NCBI GenBank assembly: GCA_017591395.1
Contig: WEDG01007661.1
Location: 62,001 to 126,000 of the forward strand
Reading direction: 5' to 3'
Source of the DNA: Schistocephalus solidus
Taxonomy: Eukaryota; Platyhelminthes; Cestoda; Diphyllobothriidea; Diphyllobothriidae
DNA: 64,000 bases
The position numbers were made by a program, and so were the translations under genes. The notes under the pieces are model-generated. The model did no database searches, was not told the origin of the DNA, and saw nothing but the letters and a program-made list of their open reading frames with translations. This document shows positions 44,989 to 59,629 of the stretch, in pieces (positions within the stretch are counted from its first letter, which is position 1; the number at the start of each line of letters is the position of its first letter).

Positions 44989-46900
44989 CAAAATTCTTGC
45001 AGTGCTAAGAGGGGAAAATTAAAATTCTACAAATCACCTCAATAGTGACTGGAGAGCCCAGAGTTTACAGGAAGAAGGAAAAATGGCCCAAAGTTCTATG
45101 GATCTCTTCTCCAGTTCCCAACCTGGGTCATAAGCATTAACTTACCTTACAATCTATAGAATGTTTGCAATTTAAAATTTACAATCTGCAGCAGAAGGCT
45201 TACGGCTTGTATCAGATTGCACACAAGGACATTTTTAACTTTCATAGAGCATGCAACGACTAACTTTCAGCTTTCCATACTTTTGTACTGAAGGCTGGTG
45301 AGGGAAAAAGGAGATGAAACACATAAAGACTATTTCAGTTCCCTTAGATGATATGAACATCAAACATATGCTGAAGCACCATAGGGCAGAACACTGCTGA
45401 GGGAAAATGCGCTGAAAAACAGTATCGTCTCTGAGCTCGATTCCCGGCTCTGGTCACGTGCAGCACGTCCACAGTTTTCGGGCCAGGCTGTTTAGCAATG
45501 GGAACCATTAAATAGCAGGGGGCATTTTTGCTAATAAACCCCGCAAAAGATCAAATTTCGGAATCCTATCAATTCAGAGGATATTTCTATCCAGATCATT
45601 GAGGAAAATGACATGATAAATGTAGACCAGTTAGGGAGAGAGGAGTAAAAAGCTTTCACATCAGATGGTCCAGATATTTTTGAGAGTCCAGGCATTTCTC
45701 TTTATTTATTTAATTCAAAATCGTATGACCCAGGTTCTCTAGGGCTAAGCGTTTCTTCGATGTTTACAGCCCCACTGGACATTTGATTTTTGTCTCGTTC
45801 GTTCGATTTAAAAAGCGTCCAGTGGGTAATTGAACTCAATCTAAAACGTCATAATTTCCTAAACCCAGTATCACATGAATCGTTGCCGAAAGGTCCCTTG
45901 AAAAGAACTCCTTTCTTGAGGGTATAATTTTCAAAGAAAGTCTGCAACAACGTCGAAACTGAATGCTCCTTCGCCAGGTGGGCTGTGAAGTAATTGCCTT
46001 ATCCGGTCTATTACCCTACTGAAGCTGCACAGTTGTATGTCACCTAGATCAGCATTATTACAGTCTTCAGGTTTAATGGTAGCGCACACAACCTCACATC
46101 ATGACTCGTCTGTAAGCGATCGACCGGCCGCCAATTGAATGCTCCATCATCAGCCCAAGGAGCAGCCATAGCGGAGGGGTGGGACAGGCTCCCCGCACCA
46201 AGCTCCCGCCCTCCCAGCTCCCGAACATAACTCTACAATTCACAACCAACCGCAACTCTAGGTAGGCACTGCGTGGTGGATTTATAGTGTCCTAAGGGAT
46301 GGCAGCTTTCGTGCGCACATTCCAGCTCTCGAGCGTTATATGCGCATCCGAGCCTGCGTGCGTGCCAGCGGGTCTATGTACCTGGGCCTGTCGGGATTGC
46401 AAGCACTACTACTTCTACTACCACCACCACCGACAGGGCTATCCTTTTTAAGGCCACATTGGACTGGGTCCCTCAGCTGTCCATTACTATGAATGGCGCT
46501 TCCTCTAGCTACAAGCGCAGTCCGTGATAGGAGCACTGGTTGGACACACGACACTTCGTCTGAGGAATAACAACGACCGGATCGATATCGCGCACAGAGC
46601 AGAGTCACAATCCGCCTACAGCAAGCAACACCATGACGCCAAGTAGGCCGGGATTTGATCAAAGTGGTTAAGCCAGAAGACAGAGAACGACATTGATTGG
46701 CGTGCGTTCCGTTTCAACTGAGGAAGTAGTTCAAGTCACGTTCGGGAGTAGGTTGGCGAAATTGGTAAGGTGAGCCAGGGTACAAGTTATCACTTTTTAT
46801 TTACTTCGAAGTGTACTATCTCTTTGCTCTTGTCGGGGTGTGATCATAAGCCAGAGTTCACGGGAACCTTTAGTGCCTATACTGAGCTCTAAAATCCCGT
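44989..46900. other. no recognisable gene
   Basis: Mixed sequence. GAGCTCGATTCCCGGCTC near 45436 is box B-like, but no box A was found at the right distance. Confidence 0.45.
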
Positions 46901-46904
46901 TTTC

Positions 46905-46990
46905 GACAGATGATGATGGGTTAGAGGGAGAATCCGAAACGTCAGGCCAATAAACACCATGTTCCATTGATCGCACCTTCTACTTCTGCG
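46905..46990 (+). ncRNA. hammerhead-like PLE terminal motif with tail
   Basis: ATGATGA (C3 lost), T, stem II GGGTT/AATCC around 46918-46935, then GAAACGTCAGGCCAATAAAC and a TTGATCGC word. Same arrangement as 39043 and 40091. Confidence 0.45.
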
Positions 46991-47424
46991 TTACTTTCTG
47001 CAATTCACCCTTTCGCTTCTATTAATACACACGAATAGAGTAATCGTCGGTCCTCTTAAATAGTTAGAAAAAATATAAGGTTTAATGTTGCGTGTGTGCT
47101 CACGATGAGAGACCACAGTTTGTTAATCCACATATCGATAAAAGTTGGAGTACAGGAGGGCTTTAGATGTAGGAAAACTTCAAAAAGCGGATTATTTTAA
47201 ACCATAAACATTGCCAAATTTACACCTAGAACTATTTTGCCGTACACACAGTTTGTTCTGAGAGTTATACGGAACCAGCTCTCTCTCACTCTCTTTATAG
47301 GGCTTACGTCAAACTAGAAAACATTTACAATAAATTTTGACACCAGTCTATCGACACCCCAGACTTGGCAGATGTCATTGTTTGTTGCGAAGAAAGAGAC
47401 GCGGTCGATATAACAAGATCTTTA

Positions 47425-47480
47425 TTAGCATGATGTTTCGGATTATCACTCGAATCCACTCACTTGACTTCTTCCTGGAA
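47425..47480 (-). ncRNA. hammerhead-like PLE terminal motif, degenerate
   Basis: On the minus strand: GGATTCGAGTGATAATCC as a clean stem II hairpin, then GAAACATCATGC and TAATAAAGATC. The CTGANGA part is eroded. Confidence 0.35.
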
Positions 47481-49690
47481 CGTGCCTATTTGCCTCTATT
47501 AACACACTGCTATTACTGGTTTAGACCACAGTCAAAAGCAGGGATTTGACATCAAATGCGGCCTTATTCTAACCTTTACCGAGATGCGGGATAGATGACT
47601 TCTATTGTCTTATTTAGTGATCAAATGCGCATGCCAGACAGCCCACAGAAGACGCAGCCTCGTTGAAAAATTTAGAAGTAGACAAATTACATTAGGCAAG
47701 GCATAAATTAATTACCGAGGCTTAGTATACATACGGAAATGTGCAGATTCCCCTAGCTTGACGCACGGCGTGGGGAAGAAGTCAGAAAAAGGGTGCTGCT
47801 CGTTGGACGACGTAGATCAATCGAACCATGCTGTTTAAGTTCTTTTGCTTTAGGCAATGGGAAAGTATTAGCAAACCAGCGTTCTCCATTCATATGGTTC
47901 ATGATACATGCACCCTTTGAAGGCATTTAACGCCCGTGGTAGTTCAACTTCATCGAAAAAAATCGAGCATAGCGTGTCTAGGTGACATCGAGGTAATTAA
48001 GAGGGATTAAATTAAAATAAACATAAGCACAACAGGATACGACACGCAACCAACAGCCTATTGTATTTATGAGGTGGCCCAAATCGGATTCATGCAAAAA
48101 TTATTTATCAAGATGACATGTTAGCGGCCATAGACGCCATTGTTAACAAAAGCTTTTACACTGTTTCCTGTTTTTTATGTGTCAACAGCTTTGTTTCACC
48201 ATTCAACGTAACACAAAAGAACACCACCGAAGTATCTGAACCGTCATCTGTCGAGTTCATAAACAAAGGTGTGCTACTTGGATTTCGGTGCCAAGGTTGA
48301 TTTATCAATTTTCCATAGCACTATATAGGGAAATTAAAAACAGAGTCTTGGGTTCAATGTAAGGATTTGCAAGGCCTCTGAGTAAAGTTAACTTCATCCA
48401 ACCGTCTCATCCATATAAGCGACACTCGTTATTGAGAGGACCGAGCGGTCAAAAACATATCGCTGTAAATAACTAAGCGTTCCCGCTAGATTGCACCGCT
48501 GGTACCGGAGTTTGTTCTCCTTACAAAATTTACTGTCTGAGCCTACCTCTTTGCATCCAGGCAAATTTCAGCCTTAAGGCATGAAGGCTAGATCAAAATA
48601 CTACTCCTTGTCGTCAGATGGATGCACTTCCCGCAGCTTCTATAGACTGCACTTTTGTGTGCCCTGGTGTTTACGGTCAACAAAGGCGCGAGTATGCGTT
48701 CTGTAGGTCGTCGTCGAGACAAACAGGAGAAACTGTGAAAAGCTTATCGATGACCTTGGAAGGGCAATATAGACGGCTATGAGTCAAGGAACTGACATTT
48801 GAGTCAGAATTTCATAATGTTGAACAAAGTTATAATGTGTGTGCCACCTCAAAGCTGTTTTCGCCATCCTAGGGCTCATCGCTCGATCCTGTCTAAGTGA
48901 GCCACTGAGCAACTGAGATCAAATTTCTTTGTTGCGACTTTAGAAGGGAACGAAAATTCGCAACAGCCAGGTAAATAGGCTCATGTGCGATTGCGCACAT
49001 CTGGAAACTGTTCACATAAGGTTTTCCAAATGTCATGAAATGACATTTAAAGCAATTCAGGACTGTGAATTTTGGCCGTTGCTACTTCCTTTGGTCAGAA
49101 GTGAAAGCCGCCGGTTCTCAATATGGTTGAATTACTTGAATCGGCTCCAGGGGCTACAATCTGTAGCACATGAGCAACCTTGTCCTTAAGAGAGGCATTG
49201 TCTCATGAGTTTTAAAATACAAAAGCACCACAAAAATGACAATGTTCATAGTGTGAGCACCTACTCCAAGGAGGACAACCGATTTGGGCTGTTGAAAATC
49301 TTATCATTGAGTAAATGAATATGAACTGAAGGCTCCCAGTTTTTTAGCTGCTGTATCCCCTCAAAATTTAATCGCAGCTTTGAATGAAAGAAAAGGGAGC
49401 CGACTTATCAATATTTTTCAGTACTCGGCACAAACGATTGCTTTGCATCCTGCTCCAGGAAATAGAAAAGCTGACAGCACGGTGAGCAAACCATGTGTGT
49501 CTAGAAGGGTGTTAGCAGGCGTTGCCGCCACAAGATAACATGCTACTCACTGAAATCCAATCAAACGTTGATAACTTTTGGGGAAGGGGATGACGGCAGC
49601 GGCGGGTAAAGTCATTCCCTCTACCGAAGCCCGTCGGATTAGCAGTTCGGACGATGGCTAATTATAAGGAAGCAGGAGTGCCGAATAGTA
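47481..49690. other. no recognisable gene
   Basis: AT-rich. A KFAWMQR-like reading near 48555 (minus) was considered as a Hox hexapeptide and rejected. Confidence 0.5.
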
Positions 49691-50930
49691 AGCAGCCATC
49701 TGATCCCTCAGTCGCCTCTAGGCCTGGAAAACAACGTCGGAAACAACGAAGTAATCTGCCTCTGGTTGAAACACGCAGACACAAAGCGAGTTGTATATGA
49801 GGCGGCCCCCCTCTGGCGTTCTGTTGTACGCCATAGACGCACGCAAGGCCCCTGTCCAAGGGGACGGACGACACTGGAGTTTCCGGGCGCCAAGGCACCC
49901 CGACACAGGCGCCCTGTTTAGGCGAAAACGGACCCAGCCCAGGCCAGCAGAGGGGCCCATGTCGGAAAATACAAGGCCCGGGGTGGCACGACAGACCTTG
50001 GACACATTTGAGGCGCAAACGTCCGTGGCTTGCGCCACGCTCATAGCGAGCGTCTATTGACAGTTAGTCAAACGCTAGGCTCTGGCGGCGGTAGGTGTGG
50101 CGGGCGGAAGCGAGCGTACAGCTTCCGCCGACCATTGTGTGAGCGTGCCGACTCCGATTTGTCGGCTCAGCACCCTCCACCACACAAACAAACACACACA
50201 CACACACACACACAACACACACCCACACACTCACGCAACACAGGCATCAAGCTGAGCACACGCTGAGCGCACTCAGTCTACCTGCTAGGCCTAAGCTGGG
50301 GAAATTGCTGTGGGTGGTCTCATTTGACTACAGTTGCGGTAGGTTCGGTTCTTTCTGACTTCAAGACATTTTTTGCCACCTAGGGTGTTGAGTTGCCCCT
50401 CTGGCTTACTCTTTTTGCAAGTCTTAGACATCAACATTCCAGCAATGAAAGGGGGTGTGGTAATAAACAGGAAGGCAGAAGGAAGGAGTGTGACCTGCGG
50501 TGGGATAAGGTGTTTGATAAGTACGTGCATTTTCTCACTCGAGGGCAGATGGCTAGATGTGACGAAGCACGTCAGAAAAGATTCAAAACCAGTCTCTTAT
50601 GCTACTCCACACGAACCCTGAATCAAGCATTTAGCAAATTGCCAGTACGCAACATTTTTGCTTTCTTGAAATGCTATGAGATCTCTTAATAATGGGGGCA
50701 ATTCCTTACAGGTGAGTGAGCTGAAAGTATTAACCCTTGGGTTTCTTCCTGCCCTGCGTTGACGAGACCTAACCACATATGGGAAATGTGCGTGTTCATT
50801 TGGATACAATGAGGGCAAACATATTGTCCGGAGAAGCAGAAATATTTTTTAAATTACATGGGTGAAAATTTCAATCTCATCGATTGCAAATGCATTCATA
50901 GGCTTTAATAAAAACTTGCCAGAGTAAAGA
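49691..50930. other. GC-rich patch without recognised gene; (CA)n at 50192-50220
   Basis: Overlapping ORFs on both strands at 49.66-50.06 kb come from high GC content. A CA dinucleotide tract follows. The rest is mixed. Confidence 0.45.
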
Positions 50931-51285
50931 TGCCCTGTACTGCCGCCTAATCAGGACACGGGAATAAGAACGCCCCGGCCACTTTACCTAAGTGGCTTTG
51001 CGGTATATTTCAGAGGAGTAAATTTTGCCATGTTTTAACGCTAAAATAAAACCTAACAGTAACCTAAACCCTACATTTAAAACGAATCCAAATGGTAACC
51101 CTGAGCACAATTCGGACCCTAACCCGGACTCTTATCTTAACCCCAAATCTAAACCTAACCTTAAACCTAACCCCAACCCGTATGTTAATCGTAAAATTAA
51201 TTTCTCCGGAATTTTGGTGCAGTTACATGTATTGTGGGCGGTTCCTATTCCCGTGTCCTGTTCAGGTGGTCATCCAAGGTATCCT
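50930..51285. mobile_element. MITE-like element, best inverted ends (51 kb)
   Basis: Left end TGCCGCCTAATCAGGACACG plus GGAATAAGAACGCCCC (50941-50976). Right end GGGCGGTTCCTATTCCCGTG plus TCCTGTTCAGGTGGTC (51237-51272) is its inverse with few mismatches over about 35 bp. The interior has runs of AACCTAAACCCTA and CTAACCTTAAACCTAACCCC words. It has no ORF of its own; two overlapping ORFs simply read the repeated pattern. Confidence 0.8.
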
Positions 51286-54200
51286 TACCATTGCTAGGAA
51301 CCCAACTTTTACTAGGTTTTCTAAAGAAAGCATTTGCAGGAATTTATAATTTTTGAAAGAGGTCTTTTTTTATAAAAAAGTATTCTGTTTATTCTTCACT
51401 GAAGCAGGGGCATCAGACGCTCTAATTTTAGCTTGAAGTGATAGTGAGCACTGCCACGTAATTATTCTTAAGTTCATATCGTCATTTACATCGAGGCAAG
51501 TAAATTAGTGAAATTTGAAAAAAGAAGTCTTCACTTGTCTTAAAAGAGTGGAGCTTATAAGCAGGTTGTTCAGGTTGTCCTCTGACCAATCGCGTATGAA
51601 GAAGAGGAAGCAACGCAAATAGGCATACTGATGATTGATGATAGTTAGATTGTTGAAACCAAATTATTCGTGCCACTGAATAGACTGTCATTTAAACCTG
51701 TATAAATATACAGTGTCCTCCTTTCATAAACACGCGTACATACGAGTACAAGTTAAAAATGTAAAAATATGGAAGACATAAACGCAGCCAACTGGTGCAA
51801 CCCATCTGACTCCTCCTCAAGTCAATTGTGTATGCAGTCAATTACTCTACCACGTATTCTATCCTCACGTTAGAATCACGCGATATAGGGATTTTATCCA
51901 GTAGTGGTTTAAGCACAAAGCAACCCCCAACTGTTTTTACCCCCACATGGTCCGATTGTTTCAAATAGCCCTTTTGCAAATAGATTAGTTAAGTTTCTAA
52001 GAAGAAACTTCGCCAGCAACGGACGTTAAACAACTGGAACTGTTGGGTTTCTGTATGAAGTCTCCTTTAGGGGTCATAGAGACGACAATGGTGCAGATTC
52101 TGATGAAAGAATAACAAAGATCTGAAGGAGGGGATTTCAGATGTGGACGTGACAGAAGAGTACCTGAGGTAATATGATTAATCGTTACCTGTAGCCCTAC
52201 TGGATTTTTCTACGCGGACATAACACTGGACAATGGAAACAAAACGTCCATTAATGGCTACCAACGGCAAGCGAGAGCAAATACTCTCCACGTCAAATCC
52301 TTACAAACCGAAGAGATTCAATGTTTATACTGATGGCATCAATGAATTTTACACTGCGTGAAGCCTGAGTAAATGAACCAGGCTTCCAACGAACTAGGAT
52401 GAGACAATTTGAGTATTTGCATGGGGTTTTGCTCAAGTTTATGCCCTCTTCTACACAATGACCATGTACTTAAAGTTGCAATTTTGAAAAATATAAATCC
52501 GCTTTGTAGATGGACATGGAAAAATGCATAACCGAGCTGAAACATTTCTGTCTGGATCTTACGCCTCACAATGAAAAATCAACACATGTGTTTTTATGTT
52601 GCGTAAAAGGTCGAATGCACATGGTAAACCGAGACGGGCTGGCACATAGGTAAGTAAATGTTGCTCATGGTCTTAGATTGACCTCCATGATGAGAGGAGT
52701 CTATGCAATCAAGGTGAACTTTGTTGACTTAGACTTACCATTTATTCTACCACATCCACAGCTGTAAACTCGGTCTCTGGTTGGGAAGAGGTCGTAAACA
52801 TTCCTTAGGTTTAGTCGCTCAGGCGGACCTCAAAATGCGCCTCCTGTTCGCCGAAGGGACTTTACTGTGATTTCTCGTTTTCACGTTGGGCATTCCTTTA
52901 ATCTTTTCATGGTAGGTGGTCTTTTTTACAGGGATATAGTGCAAGAAAAGGGTTGTCTCTGTACAACCCAGCCAGAAATGAGCCCATGTCATCCAGCCAG
53001 CAAAGATTACGAACATGTTACATTTTAAAAGTTCGTAAGTTGTGTTTCGGAAGCCGCACTAAATTGCATCATCACAATACTGCTATCAGGAGAGGTACGC
53101 AATGGTAAGCAAAACACGAGTGGTGGGGGGTGGGAACATTCGAAACGCATGCACGCTCCCTCCGTAGAAAGCAGTGAGAGGACGCTCAAGGTCAGTACCT
53201 CTAGGGCCAATCATTTAAGCAAATCAAGGATCAAAGAATAAAACTTAAAGACGTCTTTAAGCATTACCAATGAAATATATAGTAAAATGTAAAAACGCGT
53301 AAGTATTTCAGTCGAGTTGCCGGTCCAATTAATTATGAAGAAGAGTTGTGCCTTTGTTCACAAGTCCAGAATTTCGGTAAAGAAAGGTACTACAGTGGCT
53401 ATACCTAGGAGGCAATCATTGATGTCACCTTCATGCTACCGAAAACGCTAACATTTTACAACAATGTGGTAGTCACTCTTTATTTCATTTTCTTGAAATA
53501 ATTGGGTTTCCTTTATGTCTAAAACGTTTCACTTATTGTCCAAACAGAATATGGACATTACATTATCGACGGCTGTGGTAGAGTTGAGCAGAAAGAGCAC
53601 GATCTAAACAGCCAGATTGACTGACGTTCTTTCTAAACGTCATGATAGTTTTGAAACTGCTTCCGATCTGCTCATAGTTTTGGACATTAAAACTGCCATA
53701 AAAATCTTTATTGCTCCCAGTAAGCCCTGGCGCATGATAAAAGATAGTTGCTGCGACCGAAGCTCTCAATTATAGGTTGACCTGCACACTATTTGGCACT
53801 ATGGTTTGCAACACCCTTTATGCTCTTTGTCACTTTCTCTGGCTACAACGAAAGATGCTGGAGTACTAACTTCTAACATGCATTTTGTACACCTTGAAGT
53901 GCGCAATTCTGAGGTACGAGAAAGCATAGAGTACTAAGCTGAGCCCAAACGTCCTTCGTGAGTGCAAAACCACGGGTATGATTTCTGACAAAATCCTGTC
54001 AACCGCTGCCTTCTAGCGACCACGCATACAGAATTCACTTGAATACACAAATTTGCGTGGATGGCTCTTGCGTGTGTCTGACAAGCTATGTTGACGGGTC
54101 ACCGGAAATAAAACGGAAAGGGTCTGCCACTGCTGCTGCAATAAACTGAAAGAAAGGGATCAGTGGTCTAGGACGGTTTTCATAAGGCGACTTACTGGAT

Positions 54201-57200
54201 GCAACAATCTCTATGCGTCTATGCACGCATAGAGATACCCATGTAACTTCCTTCGATTGTACCATGAGCCCCTGATTCAGACATTCGATTTCAGGGAATC
54301 ACGGGCTACGTTGGGCTAATTTGGAAATCCCTAAACCGAAAATTGGGATTTCGTACATTGAAAGCTTCAAGCACATAAACGGGTATCTGGTTTTTCTAGC
54401 CTTCATTTGCATTTATTTACAAATTGGTACCACTTAAAACAAATAGTTTGATAAAATAGAAATAGAGTACAAGATACAACTAGATGTAAGAGTAGTAATT
54501 TTTTCCTTATCATCTGAATAAATAGAGCAGGTGGGATAAGAGAATCCCGTGAACTGTGAATCATCATTTCTGCGAACCTTTAGGTGAATTTCGAAAAGAG
54601 TAGTGCAGGCTCATGTTTGCGGATTTTTTAACAAGCATAAGTTTCTCAGCCAGTGTTTTAACTAGAAAACAGCGCATTTATTGGGAAGCACTGCAGTCCA
54701 GCAATCGCATCGATGATAATTTCCCGAAAAAGGAACATGAGTATTACCCCAATACTGCAATAGGGAGAGGCCAGTACTATTCTACAGCATGTATCGTTTT
54801 TAATAAACAAAATATACGCAGGACTTGTGAATGAAATGATCTCAGAGTATTCATGGGCATTTGAATTTTTCCTCAACTGGTTTTCGAATACTACCATTAA
54901 CTCCCTCACAAGTGGCAGTCAACGACCTTCCTAATATATATCTAGAGGAAACACTAAAGCGATGTACCAGAAAAACTTGCAACATTATTCTTAACTTTTA
55001 TTTCATTTTGAACTAATTTTTGTTTAGAGTAGAGCCACATCTGTTTACCAATTGTTGCTTGGATTTTTCTAATTGCTCTTCTGCCGATAAATGCACCCAA
55101 AGGCATTTTAAGACCACATAAATTTGTCCGTACTTTAGTGAAACGAAGTGTCTGGAAATACTCCAGAAAAACAAGAAAATGGAAGGTTACCCCGACTGAC
55201 GCCTTTTGCAAGACGGTTAAGTAAACGTGGAGATAGTCCAAAATTTACGTAAACGTGGAGATAGTCCAAAATTTGTGAACGATTGGGGAGATCAATGTCT
55301 CCCCTAGTCACTCAGTTTTATGGCAGATCAGAATGCCGAGTCCATGTATTACCTTTATGTTTCTTTACGCAGAACCTTGGGGAAAATAGCAAGTGCATAC
55401 ATTTTCCACTTGTGAGGCGATCACTAAATGCACTCAAGATGGGAGTAATCGCTGAAGTTTCATCTGAATTTACACAACTTTGTACGAAAATTTAATGTAA
55501 TTTGACTTGATTTTTCAGAAAGGACATTTCACTAAAAGGCAGAATCTCATATCCATATTAATGAACAGAGCAGAACTCATAAAAATGGGTTAAATTTCCC
55601 CTCACGTAGTCATCTTCAGAGGTTTTATGGGGGTTCGAAAAAAACAAGAGAACCCATGAAACATCAAATATTTTTCCCTATCCTTTTCAATTTTAACGCT
55701 GGTCTGACATTTGCGATAGTCAACGAGCAAATAGGTGCTTTAAATAATTGACCCATTTCTTTACTTCTCTTTATTAAACATTTGAATATGAACATGATTT
55801 TAATACTAAGGGGATATATGTGCAATTCAAAACCCCGATTGAAATTCCCAATCGGCTTTTGGCAGCGAGTTGAGGACAGCAGTCTTGCAACCTTTTGTTT
55901 CAATCAAAAATCATGATCTTTGACAGTCTTTTTATCAAACTTCGGGGTTATTTTATTTAACAACAACCTCACTTAGTTCAAAAGAGGCTTGAACTATATA
56001 ATCTAGTCAAAAATGCATGTTTTCGTCAGAAGATGTGTGAATGCTAGCCATCCTGATATCAGCGCACGGAAGGACCTGTTTTAACTAGTTACTATGAGGA
56101 ATGCAAAAGGATGTTCCAGATATAGCAACACAAAGGGTAAATGTTGACAAGGGAAGCCATCCACTCGAAATCTGAGTTAGACGAGGGAAAGGATCGTTTC
56201 CCAGAGTGACCTCACTAGAAGATATTTTTATTAAAAGTTAAATTTTATTGGTCGCGGGAACTGCTTTACTGAGGTTGTACAGTGGAAGATAGCGCAGTTA
56301 GTCTTCTGGACTACAAGCTTTTGTCTCATCACTCGGACAAGGGCTTAAGAAAGAACAATAAATTTAATTAGATTTTAGGCTGAAATTTTTCGATAAAATA
56401 GAGCGTGAGTAATTGAAAACTCTTGACTCAAATGAAATTGAAATACAAATAACTCTAATATAACAGTCTCAACAAGAGAGCTAGAATGTTCTTCCCCTCA
56501 CCCCTTCAACTCAATACTACTCAAGTGGAAACCTCGTTGAGAAGTAGTGACCAACACAGGACATGTAAGCAGGTTCACAGTGCAGAGAAGCACATCACAG
56601 AAATCCGATATGCAATTTTAAAAACCGTTGTCAGTCCATTATCACTGGTTAATTAATCACTGAAAACCCCCAATCTCCTGGCCGTTAATTAAGTCTGCGA
56701 TTAGTCATGTTTCGTTGTACACACTGAAGTAAATATTGAATTAAGATTAGGAATGATTTAAGTTTAGCAACAATAAAAACTTAAATCTTACTTTACCCGC
56801 TTTGTTCGATTATATGCCCATTGTTTTTGTAAAGTCTTCAATAAGTCTTTGACCTCCGAACCTGTTCGCTGACTATGAGATTGGAAACGTAAATGCCAGG
56901 TTAGGCTTATAAAATCCTCACTTTGGGAAAAACAGATGGAACAGGTTAAAGGCCAATAGTAACAGCGGAAGAGCTTTCACCGACGAATGTGAAAAAATAA
57001 ATATCTTTTCGGTTGAAAGGATATACTCGGACGAAGTTTCCGTGGCAAAGTAAAGACGCCGAGGCTTAGCTCCTAAAGGCTCGCTGCTTGCGACAGCTCA
57101 CGTACGCCTTATAACCAGCGGTTGTTTTTGCGGTCAAATTCATTCCTAGCTTCACCAAGATGTGGAATTGCAAAACCTTCATGAAATTTACTTCGCAAAA

Positions 57201-59620
57201 TTTTGTCCATCAAGGATTATCCACGCATGAATAGGAGGATTCCCAGAAGATATACACAGCCTCAAATTTATGGGAAGACGTTCACAGTGTCGGTGCCCAA
57301 AATGCCTTTAGTGCCCTATGTATTTAAAGTTTTGATGTCAGAAAAATTTGATCTAGAGCCTTCATCCGTTAGGATTTATTGACCAACGCAATCCAGAATT
57401 TGTCAACAGGCCCATTGATTACTTCTTAGAGTGAGACAGAACAGTCTTCGCCTCTACGGCTGGGACTAACAGTGTTCCTGTCAAAACAAAGGTTTTCTTT
57501 ATAGGAAAAACTAACGCCCTCTAGCTTCAAAGAACTGCAATTTCAGTGCTAAGCTGTGAAAGAGCAAAATATGTTGAAAAATTTCGTCAGGACAAGGAAG
57601 TATGGAAGGAGATTCGAAGCAAACGATGAAAGGGAGATGGAGCCTCGAATCCTCAATGCTCCATACACGAGGCCCGCGTGGGATTTCATGTATTTGTCTG
57701 CGCCAGGCTTTCCGTCCCCTATATTGATTGCGTAAAAGACTGCGCTTTCTAATGTCAGACAGGAGGTTCTGCTTATATTGACTTTGTTATTTTCAAAATC
57801 CTAAATGACTTGAAGATATAGTAAGAGGGAATACCAGTTGTTTAAACCCTGAAATATTATTTCGGACGGAATAAAGCTCCTTTCTCTCGGACCTTTAATA
57901 GATGCGCCTGCTTGTAACCCAATTATCAACGAAGTTCTAGATTTGTCGAAAATGCGGATCTAGACACGCACGCCAAGCTGGTGAGTGGACGCCATCTGAT
58001 GTCATTTGGTTATTCAGACGAGAACCGGTAGTGAGCTGCTCACACTGGACAAGGTTATTCTTCAGAAGAGTACTCCTCCAGAATATTCCTTCTCTCAATT
58101 ATTTCCTGAGACTGGCATTTTTGCTTGTATCGGCAAAATTACTCCAGGCTGTCAGAGGGCTCCCGCTAACTTGTTCACGACCTAGGGCGTGAAATGGAGT
58201 AAAATAAGAAGACCATCTGCTATTGAAGTCACGAGCATCATTACTACCACTGAAAGTGTGCAGCAATACGGAATATGTTCTCATAGTTACGTGTCGAGCC
58301 ATAAAAATAGCAAAGATATGAGGGCTTTTGTAGACTTGTGTGTGTAAAATACATCAGATATCACTGCTGGTTGCTAATCAAAGTCACTACCGACACAAAT
58401 GTATGAAACACAATTTCGTCGGAATATCTGAGTGAAGGTCTATAGGGATGCTTGGAAAGAACAAAGAAGAGGATACATTGAGTAAACTTGTGCGCATGTC
58501 TAAGTGCATAGGGCTACGCATGGGAGTCCTCTCGTCAGATTCAACAAAGACCATCGCTACGCAGAAGCGGTGATGGTTTGCACTTTGAATGGATTAAAGT
58601 GAGGGCGATTTACTGCTTACAGACTTCATTCAATTCCAACCTTCAACATGTTCTAGTGCAAGACGAGGGCTGGAATCCGAAGCTGAGCTTGGACACAATG
58701 ACCAACCATGCATTCGCCCTCGTCTGATGCGCGCCACCCACCGCGTGCCTATCAAACGATGCCCTCCGGACTTCGCTCGTACTTTCGTCGGCTAACTTAA
58801 TATGACGTGGATTTTAGACTGCATGCAACAGGAAAGCCTGACCGTGAGGACCGAGTCTCTGTATTTGCGTCGATTGAAAAGGTTTCCCACAGACGGGGTA
58901 GATCCTCAGGATGTGTTCAAAGGAAGGGGTCAGAAAAGCCTGAATGATGGCTGCTCGTTCAAATACTTTAACTGTATTCATTATTTATAAGTGGGACGTG
59001 CAGTAACATTCACGAAAATTTGCAATTTCGTACGCGGGCAAAGCCAAGAAACGTGGTCAGTCGTTATTATCACTTCCGATTTATTGCGGGAAATGGTAGA
59101 ATATATCAGCTATTCCGCTTTAATTGTGCTTTTAGTATAGTATCCAGAGGTGGGTCGCAATCGAAAGATACACCTAATAGGGGTTCAGATATACATGACA
59201 AGCGACAATAAGTGAGGTCAGGGTTTCATCAGAAATGAAAGCACGGACTCAAAATAGTATTTTTGAGATAGTAATATAGTTGGGACGAGGTATTTATTAA
59301 TCCTACGTTTCGAACTCTCATGTAGACTCTCGTTCGAAATTGCACGAGCGCTAGTTCGCTGAGAGATGGAAGGATAAGCTTTCCTTGGTAGCCGCCTACG
59401 CGTCCTCGCCAGGGCACGGCTTAGACTTCGAGTGGGTGCGAATATTGCGCCAGTCGGAATGCCGAAATTCACGCCTGCTGCCAAAAGTGTGGCACTCAAC
59501 CGAGAACGCAATTAATAGCTATATCGATCTGCCAGCTGCTTAGCAGACCCTGTGTGAACAAATCAATGAGGCAGCCGAAGATCATACCCGATAGAGGTGA
59601 GTTAAATATGCATTGCATTG
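51286..59620. other. 8-kb AT-rich stretch without recognised gene
   Basis: Only short ORFs (up to about 100 codons), none recognised. A 28-bp unit is tandemly duplicated at 55221-55276 (GTAAACGTGGAGATAGTCC followed by AAAATTT). It may belong to a Hox intron, the upstream flank or an intergenic region; I cannot tell. Confidence 0.5.
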
Positions 59621-59629
59621 TACAATCTC

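Noticed and set aside
46125..46160. CTGATGATGG on the minus strand
   Set aside because: No stem II closing strand or GAAA within a sensible distance.
48545..48570. FAWMQ word followed by GGTAGG on the minus strand as a possible first-exon end of the Hox gene
   Set aside because: A stop codon lies only ten codons upstream in this frame and the Pro of the hexapeptide is missing.
51237..51300. IPWM word on the minus strand as a possible Hox hexapeptide
   Set aside because: It lies in the inverted terminal repeat of a MITE-like element and is followed by a stop two codons later.
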